NCBI GenBank assembly: GCA_964410665.1
Contig: CAYPIE010000151.1
Span: 1-10,095, forward strand
Direction of reading: 5' to 3'
DNA from: CAYPIE01 sp964410665
GTDB lineage: Bacteria; Planctomycetota; Planctomycetia; Gemmatales; Gemmataceae
DNA: 10,095 nt
Shown here: positions 6,017 through 10,095 of the stretch, piece by piece
How the letters are laid out: each line of letters starts with the position of its first letter
How positions within the stretch are numbered: the stretch's first letter is position 1
Translations under genes and position numbers: made by a program
Notes under the pieces: generated by a model
Database searches by the model: none
Seen by the model: only the letters and a program-made list of their open reading frames with translations
Told to the model about the DNA's origin: nothing

Positions 6017-6817
6017 CAATGCCACGCCCGCGGCGATATCGGCAAAGCGTTCTTGCTGGTTGCCCACTTCCCGTTCAATACACAAGGGTCCGGTATAGCC
6101 GATCCGCTTGAGGGCCTGGACATAGGCCGGGATATTCACCTGGCCCTGGCCCAGAGGTACTTCGCTGCCCCAAGCCCCGAGGGTCGTGGGGCGGATGGCA
6201 TCCTTGACATGAACGCTGCGAATGTTCGCGGTCAGCAATTCTAGGGCTTTGAGCGGATCATCCTTGTCATAAAGCAGCATGTTCGCCGGGTCAAAGTTGA
6301 TCTGCAGATTGCCGCACTGCAGCTCATCCAGCGTTTGACGTAGTAGTTGCGCGGACTCCTGCCCGGTCTCGAAAGCGATGATGACTCCTTCGATGGCGGC
6401 CAGGCGAGCGACCTCGCGCAGGGTATCCAGGAACGGCTCACGGTCGGGGTCGCCCGGTTCCGGGATAAAACCGGCATGCAGGCTGAGGTCGCTGAGGCCC
6501 AGAGCTTTGGTCCGCTCCAGTCCCCAGCGCAAGCGGTCGAGGCGTTCAGTCCGGGTGGCGGGGTTGCCAAAGCCACCCGTGGCCTGGATGGTCTGCGGCG
6601 AGGTGTAATCTTCGCCTGGAAAGCCGAGCATGGCAGCGGACATGCGAAAACCGGCGGCCTTGGCCGCTTCGGGCATGGCGTCTCCCTCGTCCCAGGAGGC
6701 GTGATGCGGATCGCCGCAGGCGATCTGCACCAGGTTGATGCCCAGCCGGTCGAGGAAGCCGCGCAATTCGGGAATGCTTTTGACCTGTAACGACCAGCTA
6801 CAGACGCCGATTTCCAT
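5990..6817 (-). CDS. Sugar phosphate isomerase/epimerase family protein (xylose isomerase-like TIM barrel)
   Basis: This 275-residue single-domain TIM barrel belongs to the AP-endonuclease-2/xylose isomerase-like superfamily. It opens with MEIGVCSWSLQ, the usual first strand. Likely metal ligands at strand ends are E150 (IAFETGQES), D176 (INFDPANML), H203 (VHVKDA) and E248 or E250 (CIERE); PLGQGQVN (221-228) is the common loop before the last strands. Members isomerise or epimerise sugars such as myo-inosose, tagatose or hydroxypyruvate; the substrate cannot be told here. Planctomycetes carry many paralogues. The longest open frame would start at 6928, but TAAGGAG (6824-6830) stands 6 bases before the ATG at 6817, and the extra 37 residues are not family-like. 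It lies 73 bases downstream of clpS on the same strand; co-transcription is possible, but its own ribosome site is strong. Confidence 0.9.
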   Translation of the reverse strand: MEIGVCSWSLQVKSIPELRGFLDRLGINLVQIACGDPHHASWDEGDAMPEAAKAAGFRMSAAMLGFPGEDYTSPQTIQATGGFGNPATRTERLDRLRWGLERTKALGLSDLSLHAGFIPEPGDPDREPFLDTLREVARLAAIEGVIIAFETGQESAQLLRQTLDELQCGNLQINFDPANMLLYDKDDPLKALELLTANIRSVHVKDAIRPTTLGAWGSEVPLGQGQVNIPAYVQALKRIGYTGPLCIEREVGNQQERFADIAAGVALLKQCLADI

Positions 6818-6823
6818 GCGAGG

Positions 6824-6830
6824 CTCCTTA
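6824..6830 (-). promoter_or_regulatory. Shine-Dalgarno deciding the start of the isomerase-family gene
   Basis: TAAGGAG on the minus strand, 6 bases before the ATG at 6817, makes that start preferable to the longer frame from 6928. Confidence 0.75.
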
Positions 6831-6890
6831 GCTTGGGGCCAGGTTGATGGCCGGGTTGATAGCGCTGGGACTTCGGCCGCCGAGGCTAGC

Positions 6891-7238
6891 CTACTCGGCC
6901 GGTTCGACGCGGCAACCCAGCGGCCCAAGATCCTTGCCGCCGGCGCGGATCTCGTGGAAGGTAAGCACCTGTTCGCACTTCAATTCGGCCACTTCTTTGG
7001 GCCCGGTCCAGATTACTGCCTCTCCGGTCTCATGGGCAGTGAGCATGAGTTGGACGGCCTTCTCGATAGTCACTGTGAGAACCTTGCGCAGCACTTCGAC
7101 GACAAACTCCATCGAGTGCAAGTCGTCATTTTCTAGAACGACATTGTATGGAGGCAAAAGTTTGGCCTGGGAATCGGTTTCAACGTCCGTTTCAGGCGAG
7201 GCGGTGTTGAGGGTCGGATCAACCGGCGGCAGCCGCAT
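6891..7238 (-). CDS. clpS: ATP-dependent Clp protease adaptor ClpS
   Basis: ClpS binds proteins carrying N-degrons (bulky hydrophobic N-terminal residues) and hands them to the ClpA or ClpC unfoldase with ClpP. The 115-residue product has a flexible N-terminal extension (about 1-28) and the ClpS core, PPYNVVLENDDLHSMEFVVE (29-48), continuing to AHETGEAVIWTGPKEVAE (68-85). The N-degron pocket known from E. coli (N34, D35, M40, H66) is present as N37, D38, M43 and H69, so binding should be intact. Of three in-frame ATGs, 7238 is chosen because GGAG lies 6 bases upstream; starts at 7250 and 7289 lack a ribosome site. No clpA/clpC is adjacent. The gene is divergent from acs and followed by the isomerase-family gene. 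The identity is firm; the exact start is moderately sure. Confidence 0.92.
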   Translation of the reverse strand: MRLPPVDPTLNTASPETDVETDSQAKLLPPYNVVLENDDLHSMEFVVEVLRKVLTVTIEKAVQLMLTAHETGEAVIWTGPKEVAELKCEQVLTFHEIRAGGKDLGPLGCRVEPAE

Positions 7239-7244
7239 ACAAAG

Positions 7245-7248
7245 CTCC
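7245..7248 (-). promoter_or_regulatory. Shine-Dalgarno deciding the clpS start
   Basis: GGAG on the minus strand, 6 bases before the ATG at 7238, favours this start over the two upstream in-frame ATGs, which have no purine-rich site. Confidence 0.5.
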
Positions 7249-7335
7249 ATCGTTTGACCGCAAAAGGGATGGTATACCGACCCCGTCATGGTAACGGCTC
7301 ATGCGGGGCAATGGCCATGCGGATCTGCCTCCCCC

Positions 7336-7364
7336 TCGACACCAGGCCTCGCAGGGTCTATCCT
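7336..7364 (+). promoter_or_regulatory. Candidate promoter of acs
   Basis: TCGACA (7336-7341) and TATCCT (7359-7364) are 17 bases apart, matching the -35 and -10 consensus at five and four of six positions. Transcription would begin near 7371, 40 bases before the chosen acs start at 7411 and downstream of the alternative start at 7288. Found by eye, unscored. Confidence 0.4.
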
Positions 7365-7398
7365 GAAACGCGTTCTTGGCAACCCTCCCTGCCCGGAT

Positions 7399-7404
7399 AG
7401 GTGG
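7399..7404 (+). promoter_or_regulatory. Shine-Dalgarno deciding the acs start
   Basis: AGGTGG lies 6 bases before the ATG at 7411. This start gives a product of normal Acs length; the longest frame from 7288 would add 41 residues of unlikely composition. Confidence 0.55.
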
Positions 7405-7410
7405 TGGATC

Positions 7411-9372
7411 ATGTCTTCTTCCGGTGACAACGCCCCGATTAGCAGTCTGCTCAAGGAAGGCCGTAGCTTCCCGCCCCCCGCAGACTTTGCCGCACAAGCC
7501 CACATTGGCAGCATGGCCGACTATGAGCAGCTGTGCCAACGTGCCCAACAGGACCCCGAGGGCTTTTGGAGTGAACAAGCCCAGTCGTTGGTCTGGTTTG
7601 CACCCTGGCAACAGGTGCTGGACTGGCAGTTGCCCCATGCCCGCTGGTTTGTCGGCGGCAAACTCAACGCCTGTTATAACTGCGTCGACCGACATGCCCA
7701 GAGCGACCGTAAAAACAAGGCCGCCATCATCTGGGAAGGCGAGCCGGGAGATGTCCGGGTACTGCGCTACCAGGATCTGGCCCGCGAAGTGAAGCAGTTC
7801 GCCAATGTCCTCAAGCAGTTAGGCATTGTCGCGGGCGACCGGGTCACCATCTACATGCCGATGGTTCCGGAACTGGCCATTGCCATGCTCGCCTGTGCCC
7901 GGATCGGTGCGACCCACTCGGTCGTCTTCGGAGGCTTCTCCGCGGAAGCCGTCGCCGACCGCAATAACGATGCCCAGTCCAAGCTCGTGATCACCGCGGA
8001 TGGCGGCTGGCGACGCGGCAACGTCGTCCCCCTCAAGCACAATGTCGATGAGGCTCTCTACAAGTCCCCGTCGGTCGAGAAGTGCATCGTCTATGACCGC
8101 TGTCACACCGCCGTGAACATGCGGCCTGGCCGTGATTTCTGGTGGCATGAGCTGATGGCCGAGGCTTCGGCCGACTGTCCCGCGGAAGCCTTCGACAGCG
8201 AGCAGCCACTTTTCGTGCTGTACACCAGCGGTTCTACCGGTAAACCCAAGGGCATTCTTCACTCAACCGGCGGCTATCTGCTCGGAGCCTCACTGACGCA
8301 TCGCTGGGTCTTTGACCTCAAAGAAGACGATGTCTATTGGTGTACCGCCGACGCGGGCTGGATCACCGGACATAGCTACATTGTCTATGGCCCGCTGGCC
8401 AATGGCGCCACCACGCTTATGTATGAGGGTGCACCGAACCATCCACGGGAGGACCGTTTCTGGTCGATCATCGAACGCTACGGCGTGACCATCTTTTACA
8501 CCGCGCCCACCGCCATTCGTGCCTTCATCAAATGGGGCGATGACTGGCCCAAGCAGCATGACTTATCCACACTCCGCCTTCTGGGCACCGTGGGTGAACC
8601 GATCAATCCCGAGGCTTGGATGTGGTATCACCAGATGATCGGCCAGAGTCGCTGTCCGATTGTCGACACATGGTGGCAGACCGAAACCGGCGCCATCATG
8701 CTGTCGCCACTACCAGGTGCCACGCCGACCAAGCCGGGCTCGGCTACCCGGCCCTTGCCCGGGATTATGGCCGAAGTGGTGGATAAGGCGGGCAACCCGG
8801 TGCCGCCCAACCAAGGAGGCCTGCTGGTGATCCAGCGGCCCTGGCCGTCGATGTTGCGGACCATTTATGGCAATGATGAGCGGTTTCATCAGCAGTACTG
8901 GAGCCAGATCCCCGGGGCCTATTTTACCGCCGATGGCGCGCGCAAGGATGATGATGGCTATTTCTGGATCATGGGGCGCGTCGATGATGTACTGAACGTC
9001 AGCGGCCACCGCTTGAGCACGATGGAGATCGAAAGCGCCCTGGTCCATCATGCCAAGGTGGCCGAGGCGGCGGTCGTGGGTCGCCCCGATGAAATTAAAG
9101 GCGAGGCCATCGCTTGCTTTGTCACCTTGATCGCCGGGGTGTCTCCCACCGAAGCCCTCAAGAAGGAACTACGCGAGCATGTTGCCCACGAAATCGGTGC
9201 CCTGGCCCGACCGGATGATGTCCGCTTCACCGATAACCTGCCCAAAACCCGCTCGGGGAAGATCATGCGTCGCTTCTTACGCGATGTCGCTGCCGGCCGT
9301 GAGTCGACCCAGGATGCTACCACCCTGGAGGATCTGTCGGTCTTAGCCCGCCTGCGGCAACGCGAAGACTGA
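7411..9372 (+). CDS. acs: Acetyl-CoA synthetase (acetate-CoA ligase, AMP-forming)
   Basis: The enzyme activates acetate with ATP to acetyl-AMP and then forms acetyl-CoA, feeding scavenged acetate into central metabolism. The 653-residue length matches the family. The order is an N-terminal Acs cap (about 30-90; FWSEQAQSLVWFAPW), the large adenylate-forming domain with the phosphate-binding loop YTSGSTGKPKG (271-281), the acetate-pocket/AMP motif DTWWQTETG (419-427), the hinge GRVDDVLNVSGHRLS (522-536), and the C-terminal lid ending in PKTRSGKIMRR (611-621). K617 corresponds to the catalytic lysine that Pat-type acetyltransferases acetylate in other bacteria, so post-translational control is possible. 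The Trp pair in the pocket favours acetate over longer acids. It is divergent from clpS, with a candidate promoter just upstream and a terminator after the stop; it appears monocistronic. No acetyltransferase or deacetylase lies nearby. Confidence 0.97.
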   Translation: MSSSGDNAPISSLLKEGRSFPPPADFAAQAHIGSMADYEQLCQRAQQDPEGFWSEQAQSLVWFAPWQQVLDWQLPHARWFVGGKLNACYNCVDRHAQSDRKNKAAIIWEGEPGDVRVLRYQDLAREVKQFANVLKQLGIVAGDRVTIYMPMVPELAIAMLACARIGATHSVVFGGFSAEAVADRNNDAQSKLVITADGGWRRGNVVPLKHNVDEALYKSPSVEKCIVYDRCHTAVNMRPGRDFWWHELMAEASADCPAEAFDSEQPLFVLYTSGSTGKPKGILHSTGGYLLGASLTHRWVFDLKEDDVYWCTADAGWITGHSYIVYGPLANGATTLMYEGAPNHPREDRFWSIIERYGVTIFYTAPTAIRAFIKWGDDWPKQHDLSTLRLLGTVGEPINPEAWMWYHQMIGQSRCPIVDTWWQTETGAIMLSPLPGATPTKPGSATRPLPGIMAEVVDKAGNPVPPNQGGLLVIQRPWPSMLRTIYGNDERFHQQYWSQIPGAYFTADGARKDDDGYFWIMGRVDDVLNVSGHRLSTMEIESALVHHAKVAEAAVVGRPDEIKGEAIACFVTLIAGVSPTEALKKELREHVAHEIGALARPDDVRFTDNLPKTRSGKIMRRFLRDVAAGRESTQDATTLEDLSVLARLRQRED

Positions 9373-9390
9373 ACTGGCAAGCCTGCCAAG

Positions 9391-9415
9391 GCCTCTTGAA
9401 GCAACGAGGCTTTCT
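9391..9415 (+). terminator. Intrinsic terminator after acs
   Basis: GCCTC-TTG pairs with CAA-C-GAGGC (one-base bulge, AAG loop) and is followed by TTTCT. It lies 18 bases after the acs stop. It overlaps the -35 element of the candidate tRNA promoter. Confidence 0.55.
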
Positions 9416-9423
9416 GCTATGTT
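9396..9423 (+). promoter_or_regulatory. Candidate promoter of tRNA-Leu
   Basis: TTGAAG (9396-9401) and TATGTT (9418-9423) are 16 bases apart, each matching consensus at four of six positions. A start near 9430 would give a short leader before the tRNA at 9444. It shares bases with the acs terminator hairpin. Confidence 0.35.
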
Positions 9424-9443
9424 CAGGGTAATTCACCCAACCA

Positions 9444-9526
9444 GCCGAAGTGGCGGAATGGCAGACGCGGCGGACTCAAAATCCGCTCCTGGCAACAGGG
9501 TGTGGGTTCAAGTCCCACCTTCGGCA
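9444..9526 (+). tRNA. tRNA-Leu (anticodon CAA)
   Basis: This 83-base class II tRNA reads UUG codons. The acceptor stem is GCCGAAG/CTTCGGC with discriminator A at 9526. The D arm lies in TGGCGGAATGGCAGACGC. The anticodon stem is GCGGA/TCCGC (9470-9474 and 9482-9486), with loop CTCAAAA and anticodon CAA at 9477-9479. The long variable arm is CCTG-GCAA-CAGG (9488-9499), typical of Leu. The T arm is GTGGG-TTCAAGT-CCCAC. The 3' CCA is not encoded (GTCT follows), so it must be added by the CCA-adding enzyme. All stems pair fully. Confidence 0.96.
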
Positions 9527-9675
9527 GTCTTCCGGTTGGGTATCCTCACTCGCTTTCTGGCTGTTCAAGCCAATCCACTCGCCGTCTTTACCCCTCGCCA
9601 CCCGAATGGATCCTGGATCCTCATGCCCCTACACTAGCTATGACCCAAAATGAACCCGGTTGAACGAAACCGATT

Positions 9676-9680
9676 GGAGG
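9676..9680 (+). promoter_or_regulatory. Shine-Dalgarno deciding the ferredoxin start
   Basis: GGAGG lies 9 bases before the ATG at 9690. The in-frame TTG at 9660 has no such site and would add ten residues before the family-like start MPKLTV. Confidence 0.65.
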
Positions 9681-9689
9681 ATCCTTCTC

Positions 9690-10049
9690 ATGCCAAAGCT
9701 CACAGTTCAAGATGTTGGCGAGTTTACCGTGCCCGAGGGACAGCGTCTGGTCTTGGCTCTGACGGACATCGCCGGGGTCGATCAGCTACATGCCTGTGGT
9801 GGCAACGCCCGCTGCACTACCTGTCGGGTGGAGTTTGTCGACGGGGAACCTACCCAGATGACCAAAGCCGAGAAGACGGTGCTCCAGGAACGGGGCTTGA
9901 CCGGCGTGCGTTTAAGCTGTCAGATCCCTTGCATGGCCGACATGACCGTCCGCATCATTAGTCGATTGGAGGGCAGCGGTCGAAGCGATGCCGGTGGTCG
10001 TCCGGATGAGGCCATTCAACCTCAACCCGTCGAGTGGGTCGAAAAGTGA
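9690..10049 (+). CDS. 2Fe-2S ferredoxin
   Basis: This small cytoplasmic electron carrier has 119 residues. The beta-grasp ferredoxin fold opens with MPKLTV and carries the cluster motif HACGGNARCTTCRVEFVDGE (34-53). Ligands are C36, C42 and C45, with the fourth most likely C77 (RLSCQIPC), a Cx5Cx2Cx31C pattern. An additional C81 four residues later is not needed for the cluster. The closest group is stand-alone 2Fe-2S proteins related to ferredoxin domains found beside adenylate cyclases and in cyanobacteria. After residue 91 comes a Gly/Asp/Pro-rich, probably flexible tail of 28 residues. The redox partner is unknown and no reductase or oxygenase gene is adjacent. It sits downstream of the tRNA gene, probably with its own promoter, and ends in a hairpin directly after the stop. 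Confidence 0.92.
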   Translation: MPKLTVQDVGEFTVPEGQRLVLALTDIAGVDQLHACGGNARCTTCRVEFVDGEPTQMTKAEKTVLQERGLTGVRLSCQIPCMADMTVRIISRLEGSGRSDAGGRPDEAIQPQPVEWVEK

Positions 10050-10050
10050 C

Positions 10051-10070
10051 CGCTTCTCCAGGCAGAAGCG
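10051..10070 (+). terminator. Hairpin after the ferredoxin gene
   Basis: CGCTTCT and AGAAGCG form a perfect 7-bp stem with a CCAGGC loop, one base after the ferredoxin TGA. No T-run follows (ATTGCA), so efficiency is uncertain. The last 25 bases of the window hold nothing else recognisable. Confidence 0.5.
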
Positions 10071-10095
10071 ATTGCAGTGCGGGGAAAGAGGCAGA

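Noticed and set aside
6818..6928. Longer N terminus for the isomerase-family protein
   Set aside because: The strong TAAGGAG before 6817 and the family-like start MEIGVCSWSLQ favour the shorter form; the extra 37 residues resemble translated spacer.
7288..7410. Upstream start of acs overlapping the clpS upstream region
   Set aside because: It has no RBS, lies upstream of a plausible promoter, and would make the protein longer than the family.
7219..7695. 158-codon minus-strand frame covering the start of acs
   Set aside because: No recognisable domain; it overlaps the well-conserved acs 5' region and the clpS start.

Overview
The window reads as GC-rich chromosomal DNA from a planctomycete, most likely of the Gemmata/Tuwongella/Zavarzinella group (Gemmataceae). 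This placement is inference from protein style. The evidence is an FG-GAP protein tail with the AGGGPGGGPRV-type repeats common there, a surface-type protein whose N terminus carries the short LExR-like motif used by planctomycete exported proteins, a planctomycete-style ECF sigma factor, and a tRNA gene without encoded CCA. No phage, insertion sequence, CRISPR or defence genes were found. Most of the window is ordinary housekeeping and regulatory sequence.

Left part (1-2078): the end of a truncated FG-GAP repeat protein (+) is followed by a 478-base gap holding two inverted repeats, one a perfect 28-bp palindrome. Next is a 298-residue LEAR-motif protein with RTX-like Gly/Asp repeats (+), closed by a strong hairpin. 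A 387-base gap then holds what looks like a decayed WGR-domain coding fragment with an in-frame amber codon, followed by an AT-rich island.

Middle (2079-5310): a leftward two-gene unit has pgi (glucose-6-phosphate isomerase) first, then an NtrC-type sigma-54-dependent response regulator 11 bases downstream. Divergent from pgi, across an intergenic region with a plausible promoter, lies an ECF-type sigma factor (+). Its stop overlaps the ATG of a 38-codon frame.

Right part (5900-10095): convergent with the sigma factor is a leftward pair, clpS (N-degron adaptor of the Clp protease) followed by a sugar phosphate isomerase/epimerase-family TIM barrel protein. Divergent from clpS is acs (acetyl-CoA synthetase) with a plausible promoter and a terminator. 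Then come tRNA-Leu(CAA) and a small 2Fe-2S ferredoxin with its own terminator-like hairpin.

Several starts were set internal to the longest open frame because of clear Shine-Dalgarno sequences: sigma factor 5311, isomerase-family protein 6817, clpS 7238, acs 7411, ferredoxin 9690. The genes do not form one pathway. pgi and acs belong to central carbon metabolism, and the two regulators have no visible partner (histidine kinase, anti-sigma factor) in the window. The items most worth a second look are the WGR remnant, the 28-bp palindrome, the pgi-response regulator pairing, and the short frame coupled to the sigma factor.
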